A stretch of 64,000 bases of DNA from Pseudomonas schmalbachii (GTDB taxonomy: Bacteria; Pseudomonadota; Gammaproteobacteria; Pseudomonadales; Pseudomonadaceae), in contig NZ_JAELYA010000007.1 in NCBI RefSeq assembly GCF_017589465.1, positions 62,001-126,000 of the forward strand, read 5' to 3'. Under the pieces are notes generated by a model. That model saw nothing but the letters and a program-made list of their open reading frames with translations, searched no databases and had not been told where the DNA came from. Below are positions 18,868 through 26,960 of the stretch, in pieces. Within the stretch, counting starts at the first letter, position 1; each line of letters begins with the position of its first letter. Position numbers and translations under genes: made by a program.

Positions 18868-18907
18868 AACAGTAGCCAAAAAGACAAAACTGTTCCAGAA
18901 CAGTAGC
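18868..18907. promoter_or_regulatory. Candidate MocR operator: direct repeats and a dyad
   Basis: AACAGTAGC occurs twice in the same direction 31 bases apart (18868-18876 and 18899-18907), three helical turns. The second copy overlaps a dyad, ACTGTTC-CA-GAACAGT (18889-18904). MocR regulators such as GabR and PdxR typically bind such direct repeats in their own promoter; the repeats begin 29 bases before the GTG start of this one. Confidence 0.5.
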
Positions 18908-18976
18908 AGGTTATCTCCGCCGTACAGTTCCTGCCGACAGAACGCCCTCCCGGGCGGAGTCGTCAGCAGCTCCGTC

Positions 18977-19612
18977 TCAGTACTCGCCCAACCAGTCGAG
19001 CATTCCGGCCAGTACCAGTTGCGCATCGGTGGTGATGCCCAGCTTGAGCATGGCGTTGCGCTTGTGGGTACTGATGGTCGAAACGCTGCGGTCGGTACGT
19101 TCGGCTATCTCGCTGACCGTGGCGCCATGCGCCAAACGCCAGACGACATCGATCTCGGTGGCACTCAATGGCCGGCTGCCGTGCCGTTGCAGCCGCAGTT
19201 TGGGATCGATGAAGGTTTCGCCGTTACGCAGATGGGCAATGGCATCGCTGAGTACCGGCAGGGGGCTGCGCTTGCAGACGAAGGCATGGGCGCCGAGCTT
19301 CAGTGCCGCCCTGGCCATCAGCGGTGCGCCCATGACGGAGTAGATCAGTACGCGAAGATGCGGGTGGTCACGCTGCATCCTCTCGATCAGGTGTTCGGCT
19401 TCGCGTCCCTGTATTCCCGGCAGGGCCATTTCGATGATCGCGACATCCACATCCGGCGTTTCGGCCAATCGCTGCAGGAGGGTGTCGATATTGGAGGTAC
19501 TGAACAGCACACGCGCCCTGCAATGCTCCGGTAGATACTGTTGCAGGCCCCAACGGATCATCGGCTGAACATCGGCCACCACGACGTTCACCATGTCTTT
19601 CGCGAGCGACAT
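18977..19612 (-). CDS. LuxR/NarL-type response regulator with atypical receiver
   Basis: 211 residues. The N-terminal receiver-like domain starts VVVADVQPMIRWGL, but only one of the two acidic-pocket residues is present, and at the normal phospho-aspartate position the sequence reads VAIIEMALPG, with Glu in place of Asp (about residue 61). The switch lysine is kept (VCKRSP). The C-terminal HTH is standard (LSATEIDVVWRLAHGATVSEIAERTDRSVSTISTHKRNAMLKLG, about residues 148-192). No histidine kinase is adjacent. The Glu suggests phosphorylation-independent or altered control; this is inference. Confidence 0.85.
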   Translation of the reverse strand: MSLAKDMVNVVVADVQPMIRWGLQQYLPEHCRARVLFSTSNIDTLLQRLAETPDVDVAIIEMALPGIQGREAEHLIERMQRDHPHLRVLIYSVMGAPLMARAALKLGAHAFVCKRSPLPVLSDAIAHLRNGETFIDPKLRLQRHGSRPLSATEIDVVWRLAHGATVSEIAERTDRSVSTISTHKRNAMLKLGITTDAQLVLAGMLDWLGEY

Positions 19613-19705
19613 GAGCTTCCCTCTCTCTTCGTGTTAGTTATCCGGGGATGGTCCATTCCCTATTCTCGCTATCTCCCGCCTCGTAATAGTTCGAACGAAC
19701 AGCAC

Positions 19706-19747
19706 GAAAAAGCCCCGAACCTTGCGGGCCGGGGCTCTATTTTTCAC
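19706..19747 (-). terminator. Terminator of the OmpA-lipoprotein operon
   Basis: Stem AGCCCCG / CGGGGCT with additional inner pairs, followed on the minus strand by five T. It lies about 35 bases after the OmpA gene stop. An A-rich 5' flank means it can also act on the opposite strand. Confidence 0.85.
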
Positions 19748-19777
19748 GAAAAAGTAGGAAAAGCTCGAAAATGGCCG

Positions 19778-20590
19778 CTAGCGAACCGCGCCCAGTTGCC
19801 CCTTCTCGTCGGAGAAGACGATTTCCACCCGGCGGTTCTGCGCGCGCCCCAGCGAGGAGGCGTTGTCCGCTACCGGATACTTCTCGCCGTACCCCTGCAC
19901 CTGGATGCGTCGGATGTCGATGCCGAGATCGCCCAGCGCGTCGGCGACGGATTGCGCGCGATCCCGCGACAGTTGCAGGTTTTCCTGCGCATCGCCCTCG
20001 CTGTCGGTATAGCCCTCGATGCGGATCACCCGGCGCGGGTTCAGCTGCAGGAACTGCACGAGCTTGAGCACCGTGCGATTCGCCGCCGGCTTCAGGTCGG
20101 CCTCGCCGCTGTCGAACAGGACGTCGCCCAGGGTCAGCACCAGGCCGCGCTCGGTCTCGTTGGTCGCCAGGCTGACCATCTGCTCTTCCAGCCACTTGCT
20201 CTGCTGCTGGACGCTGAGCAGGCGCGCCTCGCGCATGGCCAGTTGCAGGCGTTCGCGCTCCAGCTGCTGCTTCGCCAGGCGCTCCTGATTGAGCCCAAGC
20301 TCACTGTGCTCGCGGGCGATCTCGCTGTAGCGCTGGCTGAGGTAGGCGTACTGCAGCACATCGTCGTCGCTGCCCCAGTAGCTGGACAGGCGTTCGGCGC
20401 GCGCCAGCGATTCGCCGGCACGGATGACATCCTTCGGCGCGCTGCGCAATACGTTGGAATCCTCCTTGACCGCCTGGAACGCCGAGCGTGCCTGCTCCAG
20501 CGCCTGCTCGGCCGGCTTCGAGGTGGCACAACCGGTCAGCGCCAGGGGGATGAGGATTGCGGATATGCGCAACATCGGGCGGGACTTCAT
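19778..20590 (-). CDS. OmpA-family peptidoglycan-binding lipoprotein
   Basis: 270 residues: lipobox LALTGC at about residues 17-22, a long helical middle rich in Arg/Glu/Gln (SEIAREHSELGLNQERLAKQ region, probable coiled coil, also DUF4398-like), and a C-terminal OmpA domain (about 150-262) with LGDVLFDSGEADLKPAA, IEGYTDSEGD and NRRVEIV. It should be anchored in the outer membrane and bind peptidoglycan. Its start overlaps the stop of the upstream DUF4398 gene by four bases, so the two are translated together. Confidence 0.9.
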   Translation of the reverse strand: MKSRPMLRISAILIPLALTGCATSKPAEQALEQARSAFQAVKEDSNVLRSAPKDVIRAGESLARAERLSSYWGSDDDVLQYAYLSQRYSEIAREHSELGLNQERLAKQQLERERLQLAMREARLLSVQQQSKWLEEQMVSLATNETERGLVLTLGDVLFDSGEADLKPAANRTVLKLVQFLQLNPRRVIRIEGYTDSEGDAQENLQLSRDRAQSVADALGDLGIDIRRIQVQGYGEKYPVADNASSLGRAQNRRVEIVFSDEKGQLGAVR

Positions 20591-20946
20591 TGCAGTTCCC
20601 CCAGTTGCTTGCGCAGACGATTGATGCTCTTGCCCTGTTCGGCAAACTGCTCGGCGCTCTTGCGCGTCAGCACCTTGGCCTCCGCCAGTCGCGCATCGAG
20701 CTCCGCCTGCTCCGCCAATTGCCGGGCCTTCTTGTTTTCCTGCTCGGCAAGGGCGCTTTTCGCCGCCTGGTATTTCTCCCCGGCCATCCTGAACTCGGCC
20801 AGTTCGTCGGTCGCACCGACAGCTTTCGCCTGCGTGAGGGCCTGTTCGGTCAGGCGCATCTGCTCGCCTGGTACGGGGTCGTTCGACGCGCAACCTGCCA
20901 CAGCCAGCATGGCGATGCCTGCGACCATAATCCTTGGATCGATCAC
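20587..20946 (-). CDS. DUF4398 lipoprotein
   Basis: 119 residues from a GTG start (VIDPRIMVAGIAMLAVAGC), giving a lipobox cysteine at residue 19. The mature part is one long helix of Ala, Glu, Gln and Lys (DELAEFRMAGEKYQAAKSALAEQENKKARQ), typical of DUF4398 proteins. The neighbouring OmpA protein carries a related helical region. It lies between a solute-binding protein gene (13-base gap) and the OmpA gene (4-base overlap). Function unknown. Confidence 0.78.
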   Translation of the reverse strand: MIDPRIMVAGIAMLAVAGCASNDPVPGEQMRLTEQALTQAKAVGATDELAEFRMAGEKYQAAKSALAEQENKKARQLAEQAELDARLAEAKVLTRKSAEQFAEQGKSINRLRKQLGELQ

Positions 20947-20959
20947 GAAATCTCTTGTC

Positions 20960-21787
20960 CTACTCGGTGGGAGTGCCGGCCGGCTGCAATTGCTGGGCCT
21001 TCCAACGCACCAGATTGTCCTCCAGCAAGCGCTGGGGGACACCCGCGGCGGCCAATTCTGTCATTTTTTTCGCCAGCTGTCCGCGCAGCCAGGGATCGTT
21101 GCAGGCGGAGTTGTGCGCCAGCGCGATGTACTGACTCTCGCTGGAGACCGGAGGTTCCAGCACCTGCAGGTCGTTCAGCATGCCCAGCGTATCGGCCGTC
21201 GCCAGGCCGGGGTAATACTGCTGCAGCACGAAATCGGAGCGCTTCAGCAGGAGCTGCTGGAAGGCCTGGGTGAGGCTCGGCACCGCCTCCAGCGCCAGGT
21301 TCGCCCTGGCGAAACCATCGAAACCCGGACCGAAACTGTTATTGGCCAGGATCGCCCCCTTGCGGCCGCGCAGGTCCTCCCAGCCGGCGTAGGGGAACAA
21401 GGCATCCTTGCGCACCCACAGCACGCTGTCGGCCGCCAGGAAGGCAGGGTGCACGTAGTCCATCTGCTCCAGACGCTCCGGCGTCAGGCTGGCCCCCGCC
21501 AGCAGATCGACGCGTCCCTTGCGCGCCTCCTCCTGCGCCCGGGCCCAGGTCCCGGTGTAGAGCACCCGGATATCCACGCCAATCGCCTTGCCGATCCGCT
21601 CCAGCAGGTCGGCGTTGGCGCCGATCAGCCGGTCCGGCCTGGCCGGATCGCGCCAGAGATAGGGGGGAAAGTCAGGATTGCCGGTGGCAATCAGCCGCTC
21701 GCATTTCCCGGCGGCCGGAGCAGCCAGCGGCAGGAGCAGGGAAACCAGCAACAGTGCCGGACGGAGCCACACGCGGCGTTCGAGCAT
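20960..21787 (-). CDS. Periplasmic solute-binding protein of the amino-acid-binding (SBP_bac_3) type
   Basis: 275 residues. A signal peptide is clear from the chosen start (MLERRVWLRPALLLVSLLLPLAAPAAG). The domain has TGNPDFPPYLWRD, IGANADLLERIGKAIGVDIRV, VDLLAGASLTPERLEQMDY and a second lobe, as in class 3 binding proteins. No permease or ATPase genes are near; the protein is instead in an operon with DUF4398 and OmpA lipoproteins, so a sensing or envelope role is possible. An in-frame ATG 39 bases upstream is less likely, since the signal would not be N-terminal. Confidence 0.8.
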   Translation of the reverse strand: MLERRVWLRPALLLVSLLLPLAAPAAGKCERLIATGNPDFPPYLWRDPARPDRLIGANADLLERIGKAIGVDIRVLYTGTWARAQEEARKGRVDLLAGASLTPERLEQMDYVHPAFLAADSVLWVRKDALFPYAGWEDLRGRKGAILANNSFGPGFDGFARANLALEAVPSLTQAFQQLLLKRSDFVLQQYYPGLATADTLGMLNDLQVLEPPVSSESQYIALAHNSACNDPWLRGQLAKKMTELAAAGVPQRLLEDNLVRWKAQQLQPAGTPTE

Positions 21788-21925
21788 CGAATTGTCTCGC
21801 TTGGCGATGAATGAATCGGTCATGCTTGGGTCGGCGGCAGGCGGCGACGAACGGCAGCCGTCTTTCGCCCCGGGCATTCAGTGGCAAGCTGCCGCGCGGC
21901 TTGTATTTGATAATAAGGACCACTC

Positions 21926-22858
21926 ATGAAGAAAGCCTTTCTCGGACTTATCCTGATTCTTGCCGCGACTGCCGGCGTGTTCTACCTCTCCCCCGCCACC
22001 CTGCTCGCCGCCAGCCAACTGGTCGACAGCACCCGCGCCGGACTCAGCGAACGATCCCTGCAGGTCGGCGACCTGGATATCCGCTACTACGAGGGTGGCC
22101 CGGCAAAAGCGCAAACCGTGCTGCTGGTCCACGGTTTCGGCGCCGACAAGAACAACTGGCCGCGTTTCGCCCGCTATCTGACCGAGCGTTACCACGTGAT
22201 TGCCGTGGACCTGCCCGGCTTCGGCGAAAGCAGCCGGCCGGACAATATCAGCTACGACGTCGGCTCCCAGGCCGAACGGCTGTTCGACTTCACCCGCGCC
22301 CTCGGCATCGGCCGCTTGCACCTGGTGGGCAACTCCATGGGCGGACAGATCGTCGCCGTGTTCGCCGCACGGCATCCACAGCAGGTGCTGTCCCTGGCCC
22401 TGTTCGACAACGCGGGTGTACAGGCGCCACGCCAGAGCGAGCTGCTGCGTCGCCTCGAACAGGGCGACAACCCCCTGCTGCTGAGCAAGGCCGAGGAACT
22501 GCCGAAGCTGCTCGACTTCGTCTTCGTCCAGCCGCCCGAAATGCCCGAACGGCTGCAGCGATATCTGGGCGAGCGTGCCGTGGAGCGCAGCGCCTTCAAC
22601 CGGAAGATCTTCGTCCAGTTGCTCGAACGCTATATCCCGCTGGAGCCGGAGCTGCCGAAGATCACCGCGCCAACCCTGCTGCTCTGGGGTGAACAGGACC
22701 GCCTGCTGGATGTATCCAGCGTAGACGTGATGAAACCGCTGCTGCGCCAGCCGAGCGTGGTGATCATGCAGAACTGCGGGCATGTACCGATGATCGAGAG
22801 GCCGGAAGAAACGGCCCGGCATTACCTCGCCTTCCTCGACAACCAGCCCCGTAGCTGA
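21926..22858 (+). CDS. Membrane-anchored alpha/beta hydrolase (PA2949-like lipase/esterase)
   Basis: 310 residues. An N-terminal hydrophobic segment (residues 4-24) exports or anchors it. The hydrolase domain has the oxyanion motif LLVHGFGADKNNW, nucleophile serine in LVGNSMGG (about 137), acid in LWGEQDRLLD (about 254) and histidine in NCGHVPMIERPEE (about 287). It corresponds in type and position (next to etfA) to PA2949 of PAO1, which I remember as a probable lipase. Substrate is not known. Confidence 0.88.
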   Translation: MKKAFLGLILILAATAGVFYLSPATLLAASQLVDSTRAGLSERSLQVGDLDIRYYEGGPAKAQTVLLVHGFGADKNNWPRFARYLTERYHVIAVDLPGFGESSRPDNISYDVGSQAERLFDFTRALGIGRLHLVGNSMGGQIVAVFAARHPQQVLSLALFDNAGVQAPRQSELLRRLEQGDNPLLLSKAEELPKLLDFVFVQPPEMPERLQRYLGERAVERSAFNRKIFVQLLERYIPLEPELPKITAPTLLLWGEQDRLLDVSSVDVMKPLLRQPSVVIMQNCGHVPMIERPEETARHYLAFLDNQPRS

Positions 22859-22877
22859 ATCACGTTGGCGCTGACGC

Positions 22878-22949
22878 AGGATGGGTTGAGCTTGCGATAC
22901 CCATCATCCATGGCCCGCATGGGTATCGCTTCGCTCAACCCATCCTACG
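22878..22949. repeat. REPIN, GGATGGGTTGAGC family
   Basis: Arms AGGATGGGTTGAGC...GATACCCAT and ATGGGTATCGC...CTCAACCCATCCT form an inverted pair. A fourth repeat family in this window. It starts 20 bases after the hydrolase stop. Confidence 0.75.
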
Positions 22950-22978
22950 AGATGATCTGGCGCCGGAACATATTCCTG

Positions 22979-23095
22979 TGGAGCGAGCTCTGCTCGCGAA
23001 CACCGGCAACACAAAAGCTTCGCGAGCATCGGACTGGGCGTCCCCCTCGCTCCTACAAAAAAGCACCATCGGCGGCAGGACAGTTGCTCCTACGA
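22979..23095. repeat. Composite REP element, GTAGGAGCGAGC family plus right tail
   Basis: First arm GTGGAGCGAGCTCTGCTCGC is slightly decayed; the second ends CTCGCTCCTAC at 23056. It runs on through AAAAAAGCACCATCGGCGG and CAGGACAGTTGCTCCTAC, the same tail (inverted) that precedes the REP at 52801. The 22859-23105 interval contains only these repeats; no gene is visible. Confidence 0.75.
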
Positions 23096-23111
23096 GAGCC
23101 GCCGGGAATGA

Positions 23112-23140
23112 AAAAACCCGCCGGATGGCGGGTTTCTTCT
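23112..23140 (-). terminator. Terminator of the etfBA operon
   Basis: On the minus strand: stem AACCCGCC-ATCC-GGCGGGTT followed by TTTT. It lies 20 bases after the etfA stop codon. Confidence 0.9.
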
Positions 23141-23155
23141 TGAACGGGAGAAGCC

Positions 23156-24085
23156 TTAGATGGCTGCTTCCAGCTCCGGAATGATCTGGAACAGATCACC
23201 CACCAGGCCGTAATCGGCAACCTGGAAGATCGGAGCCTCTTCATCCTTGTTGATCGCGACGATGACTTTCGAGTCCTTCATGCCGGCCAGGTGCTGGATG
23301 GCACCGGAAATGCCGACCGCGATGTACAGCTGCGGCGCGACGATCTTGCCGGTCTGGCCGACCTGCATGTCGTTCGGCACGAAGCCGGCGTCAACCGCGG
23401 CACGGGAAGCGCCGACGGCAGCGCCGAGCTTGTCGGCCAGGCTGTAGAGCAGCTTGAAGTTGTCGCCGTTCTGCATGCCACGGCCACCGGAGACCACGAT
23501 CTTCGCAGCGGTCAGTTCCGGACGGTCGGACTTGGCCAGCTCTTCGCCGACGAAGGCGGACTTGCCGGCGTCGGAAACGGTGCCGACGGCTTCAACAGCG
23601 GCGGAACCGCCTTCGGCCTTGGCAGCGTCGAAGCCAGTGCCACGCACGGTGATCACTTTCACGGCAGCCGAGGACTGCACGGTAGCGATGGCGTTGCCGG
23701 CATAGATCGGACGCTTGAAGGTGTCGGCGCTGACTACTTCGACGATCTCGGAGATCTGGTCGACGTCCAGCAGGGCAGCGACGCGCGGCAGGTAGTTCTT
23801 GCCGTTGGTGGTAGCCGGGGCCAGCACGTGGCTGTAGCCCTTGGCCAGCTCGACGATCAGCGGCGCGACGTTTTCCGGCAGTTGGTTGGCGTAGGCGGCG
23901 TTGTCGGCGACCAGCACCTTGGCCACGCCTTCGATCTTGGCGGCAGCCTCGGCCACGCCACCGACGTTCTGGCCAGCGACCAGCACGGCGATCTCACCAC
24001 CGATCTTGGCAGCGGCAGCGACGGTATTCAGGGTGGCACCGGCCAGAGCGCCATTGTTGTGATCAGCGATTACCAGGATAGCCAT
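23156..24085 (-). CDS. etfA: Electron transfer flavoprotein alpha subunit
   Basis: Carries FAD and passes electrons from acyl-CoA and other flavin dehydrogenases to ETF-ubiquinone oxidoreductase. 309 residues; N-terminal nucleotide-fold domain ([12 protein letters not shown]) and the conserved C-terminal FAD-binding domain with [42 protein letters not shown] and [10 protein letters not shown]. The start codon shares one base with the etfB stop (TGATG), so translation is coupled. Confidence 0.97.
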   Translation of the reverse strand: MAILVIADHNNGALAGATLNTVAAAAKIGGEIAVLVAGQNVGGVAEAAAKIEGVAKVLVADNAAYANQLPENVAPLIVELAKGYSHVLAPATTNGKNYLPRVAALLDVDQISEIVEVVSADTFKRPIYAGNAIATVQSSAAVKVITVRGTGFDAAKAEGGSAAVEAVGTVSDAGKSAFVGEELAKSDRPELTAAKIVVSGGRGMQNGDNFKLLYSLADKLGAAVGASRAAVDAGFVPNDMQVGQTGKIVAPQLYIAVGISGAIQHLAGMKDSKVIVAINKDEEAPIFQVADYGLVGDLFQIIPELEAAI

Positions 24086-24834
24086 CAGATTACTTTCGCC
24101 TCGTTCTTCAGTTTCTCGACCAGTTCGGCAACGGACTTGACCATCACGCCGGCGCTGCGGGCGGCCGGGGCTTCGACCTTGACGGTCTTGACGGTGGAAG
24201 CGGTGGAAACGCCCAGGGCGTCCGGAGTGACCACGTCCAGCGGCTTCTTCTTGGCCTTCATGATGTTCGGCAGCGACGCGTAGCGCGGCTCGTTCAGGCG
24301 CAGGTCGGTGGTGACGATGGCCGGCAGGGCCAGCGCAACGGTCTGCAGACCGCCGTCGATCTCACGGGTGACGTTGACCTTGTCGCCAGCCACTTCGACC
24401 TTGGAGGCGAAGGTGCCCTGGGCGTAGCCGCTCAGTGCAGCCAGCATCTGGCCGGTCTGGTTGTTGTCGCTGTCGATGGCCTGCTTGCCGAGGATGACCA
24501 GCTGCGGCTGCTCTTTGTCGACCACGGCTTTCAGCGCCTTGGCGATGGCCAGGGAGTTCAGCTCTTCGTTCGACTCGACCAGGATGGCACGGTCGGCACC
24601 CAGCGCCAGCGCGGTGCGCAGTTGCTCCTGGGCGGCGGTCGGGCCGACGGAGACGGCGACGATTTCAGTGGCTACGCCTTTCTCTTTCAGACGTACCGCT
24701 TCTTCCACGGCGATTTCGCAGAAGGGGTTCATCGACATCTTGACGTTGGCGAGGTCGACGCCGGAGTTGTCCGCCTTGACGCGAACCTTGACGTTGTAGT
24801 CGACCACTCGCTTGACAGCTACAAGAACCTTCAT
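24085..24834 (-). CDS. etfB: Electron transfer flavoprotein beta subunit
   Basis: Partner of EtfA, binding AMP. 249 residues from [14 protein letters not shown]; the upstream in-frame ATG would add six residues without conservation. The ETF-beta signature ([31 protein letters not shown]) and the AMP-loop region ([26 protein letters not shown]) are present. It is the first gene of the etfBA operon, divergent from etf-QO across an operator-like dyad. Confidence 0.97.
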   Translation of the reverse strand: MKVLVAVKRVVDYNVKVRVKADNSGVDLANVKMSMNPFCEIAVEEAVRLKEKGVATEIVAVSVGPTAAQEQLRTALALGADRAILVESNEELNSLAIAKALKAVVDKEQPQLVILGKQAIDSDNNQTGQMLAALSGYAQGTFASKVEVAGDKVNVTREIDGGLQTVALALPAIVTTDLRLNEPRYASLPNIMKAKKKPLDVVTPDALGVSTASTVKTVKVEAPAARSAGVMVKSVAELVEKLKNEAKVI

Positions 24835-25024
24835 GGATTCCTCGTTATTCACCGGTGATTGGGAATGTCGCCAGACAGGCCTGGCAGGTAGTGCACGCCA
24901 TCTGCAACTACATTCAGCGAGACCGCGACCGCAAAACCGGTGGGTATCTTGACTGTATCGTTCTGGCCGGTCAATACGTCAGAATACCCTGCAAGCAGCC
25001 AGAACCCCGATTCCATCTGGGTTC

Positions 25025-25056
25025 CGAGCGATTCAAACAAACGTTTGTATCGCTCG
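25025..25056. promoter_or_regulatory. PsrA-type operator in the etfB / etf-QO intergenic region
   Basis: The core CAAAC-AAAC-GTTTG (25034-25047) fits the published PsrA consensus (G/C)AAAC-N2-4-GTTT(G/C). Around the same centre the arms extend as CGAGCGAT (25025-25032) and ATCGCTCG (25049-25056), making a 32-bp dyad with one mismatched pair. PsrA is a TetR-type repressor released by long-chain fatty acids, and etf genes serve beta-oxidation. The binding is inferred. Confidence 0.75.
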
Positions 25057-25088
25057 ATAAGGGGTGTGGATATGACACCGTAGACGGA

Positions 25089-25094
25089 TATAAT
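25089..25094 (+). promoter_or_regulatory. -10 box of the etf-QO promoter
   Basis: A perfect TATAAT lies 82 bases before the GTG start of etf-QO, with no good -35 at 17 bases. The operator dyad ends 32 bases upstream of it, so a regulator bound there would touch the -35 region. Confidence 0.5.
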
Positions 25095-25176
25095 GCGGCC
25101 CCGCTCTGTCCGGGTAGTGCCCCGACCCCATAACCAACAAAATAGCCGTAGAGCCCTGAGTTAGGAGAGATTGATA

Positions 25177-26832
25177 GTGGAACGCGAGTACATGGAATTC
25201 GACGTCGTCGTCGTCGGCGCCGGTCCTGCCGGCCTGTCCGCCGCATGCCGACTGAAACAGAAAGCTGCCGAGGCTGGTCAGGAGATCAGCGTCTGCGTAG
25301 TCGAGAAGGGTTCCGAAGTCGGTGCTCACATTCTCTCCGGTGCTGTCTTCGAGCCGCGCGCGCTGAACGAACTGTTCCCCAATTGGAAGGAACTGGAAGC
25401 GCCGCTGAACACCCCGGTGAAGGGCGACGACATCTATCTGCTGAAGAGCGCCGACGGCGCGGTCAAGGTGCCGAACTTCTTCGTGCCCAAGACCATGCAC
25501 AATGAAGGCAACTACATCATCTCCCTGGGCAACCTGTGCCGCTGGCTGGCCCAGCAGGCCGAAGGCCTGGGCGTCGAGATCTACCCGGGCTTCGCCGCCC
25601 AGGAAGCGCTGATCGACGAGAACGGCGTGGTTCGCGGCATCATCACCGGTGACCTCGGCGTCGACCGCGAAGGCAACCCGAAAGAGGGTTACTACACCCC
25701 GGGCATGGAACTGCGTGCCAAGTACACCCTGTTCGCCGAAGGCTGCCGTGGCCACATCGGCAAGCAGCTGATCAAGAAATACAAGCTCGACAGCGAAGCC
25801 GACGCCCAGCACTACGGCATCGGCATCAAGGAAATCTGGGACATCGATCCGGCCAAGCACCAGCAGGGCCTGGTGGTACACACCGCCGGCTGGCCGCTGA
25901 ACGACGACAACCCGGGCGGTTCCTTCCTCTACCACCTGGAAAACAACCAGGTCGTGGTCGGCCTGATCATCGACCTGTCCTACAGCAACCCGCACCTGTC
26001 GCCGTTCGACGAATTCCAGCGCTACAAGCACCACCCGGTGATCAAGCAGTACCTGGAAGGCGGCAAGCGCGTGGCCTACGGCGCCCGCGCCATCTGCAAG
26101 GGCGGCCTGAACTCGCTGCCGAAGATGGTCTTCCCGGGCGGCGCGCTGATCGGCTGCGACCTCGGCACCCTGAACTTCGCCAAGATCAAGGGCAGCCACA
26201 CCGCGATGAAGTCCGGCATGCTGGCCGCCGAAGCCGTGGCTGAAGCCCTGGCCGCCGGCCGCGAAGGCGGCGACCTGCTGAACAACTACGTCGACTCGTT
26301 CAAGGCCAGCTGGCTGTACGACGAGCTGTTCCGCAGCCGCAACTTCGGCGCCGCGATCCACAAGTTCGGCGCCCTCGTCGGCGGTGCGTTCAACTTCATC
26401 GACCAGAACATCTTCGGCGGCAAGATCCCGGTCACCCTGCACGACAACAAGCCGGACTATGCCTGCCTGAAGAAGGCCAGCGAAGCGCCGAAGATCGACT
26501 ACCCGAAACCGGACGGCAAGCTCAGCTTCGACAAGCTGTCCTCGGTATTCCTCTCCAACACCAACCACGAGGAAGACCAGCCGATCCACCTGAAGCTCAC
26601 CGACCCGAGCGTACCGGTCGGCAAGAACCTGCCGCTGTACGACGAGCCGGCACAACGTTACTGCCCGGCCGGCGTGTACGAAGTGGTGAGCAACGACGAC
26701 GGCAGCAAGCGCTTCCAGATCAACGCGCAGAACTGCGTGCACTGCAAGACCTGCGACATCAAGGACCCGGCCCAGAACATCACCTGGGTTGCCCCGGAAG
26801 GCACCGGCGGTCCGAACTACCCCAACATGTAA
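25177..26832 (+). CDS. Electron transfer flavoprotein-ubiquinone oxidoreductase
   Basis: Inner-membrane-associated enzyme that reoxidises ETF and reduces ubiquinone. The GTG start (VEREYMEFDVVVVGAGPAG) has AGGAG upstream and gives 551 residues, the length I recall for PA2953. FAD site GAGPAG near residue 13; HILSGAVFEPRAL and EGCRGHIGKQL are typical; the C-terminal [4Fe-4S] site is formed by CPAGVYE and CVHCKTCDIKDPAQNI. It is divergent from etfBA, its functional partner. Confidence 0.97.
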   Translation: MEREYMEFDVVVVGAGPAGLSAACRLKQKAAEAGQEISVCVVEKGSEVGAHILSGAVFEPRALNELFPNWKELEAPLNTPVKGDDIYLLKSADGAVKVPNFFVPKTMHNEGNYIISLGNLCRWLAQQAEGLGVEIYPGFAAQEALIDENGVVRGIITGDLGVDREGNPKEGYYTPGMELRAKYTLFAEGCRGHIGKQLIKKYKLDSEADAQHYGIGIKEIWDIDPAKHQQGLVVHTAGWPLNDDNPGGSFLYHLENNQVVVGLIIDLSYSNPHLSPFDEFQRYKHHPVIKQYLEGGKRVAYGARAICKGGLNSLPKMVFPGGALIGCDLGTLNFAKIKGSHTAMKSGMLAAEAVAEALAAGREGGDLLNNYVDSFKASWLYDELFRSRNFGAAIHKFGALVGGAFNFIDQNIFGGKIPVTLHDNKPDYACLKKASEAPKIDYPKPDGKLSFDKLSSVFLSNTNHEEDQPIHLKLTDPSVPVGKNLPLYDEPAQRYCPAGVYEVVSNDDGSKRFQINAQNCVHCKTCDIKDPAQNITWVAPEGTGGPNYPNM

Positions 26833-26840
26833 TACCGACG

Positions 26841-26866
26841 AAAGGGCTCCTCAGGGAGCCCTTTTC
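26841..26866 (+). terminator. Terminator of etf-QO
   Basis: Stem AAAGGGCTCC / GGAGCCCTTT with a three- to four-base loop, then T residues. It begins eight bases after the stop codon. Confidence 0.92.
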
Positions 26867-26915
26867 GTTTCATGGCTCGCGCTCTTGCCGCTAGCGCGTC
26901 GCCCATGATCTAATT

Positions 26916-26928
26916 GATAACAATTATC
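26916..26928 (+). promoter_or_regulatory. Fur box before the iron-starvation sigma gene
   Basis: GATAA-CAA-TTATC, within AATTGATAACAATTATCGT, matches the Fur consensus of GATAAT hexamers. It lies 33 bases upstream of the sigma factor ATG. Confidence 0.8.
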
Positions 26929-26960
26929 GTTAAGTAGAAGTCTGCGGCAGCGAGGCCGGG

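Noticed and set aside
19541-21814. A 757-codon plus-strand frame across the OmpA operon.
   Set aside because: It is opposite to three recognisable genes with signal peptides and domains, and has no domain of its own.
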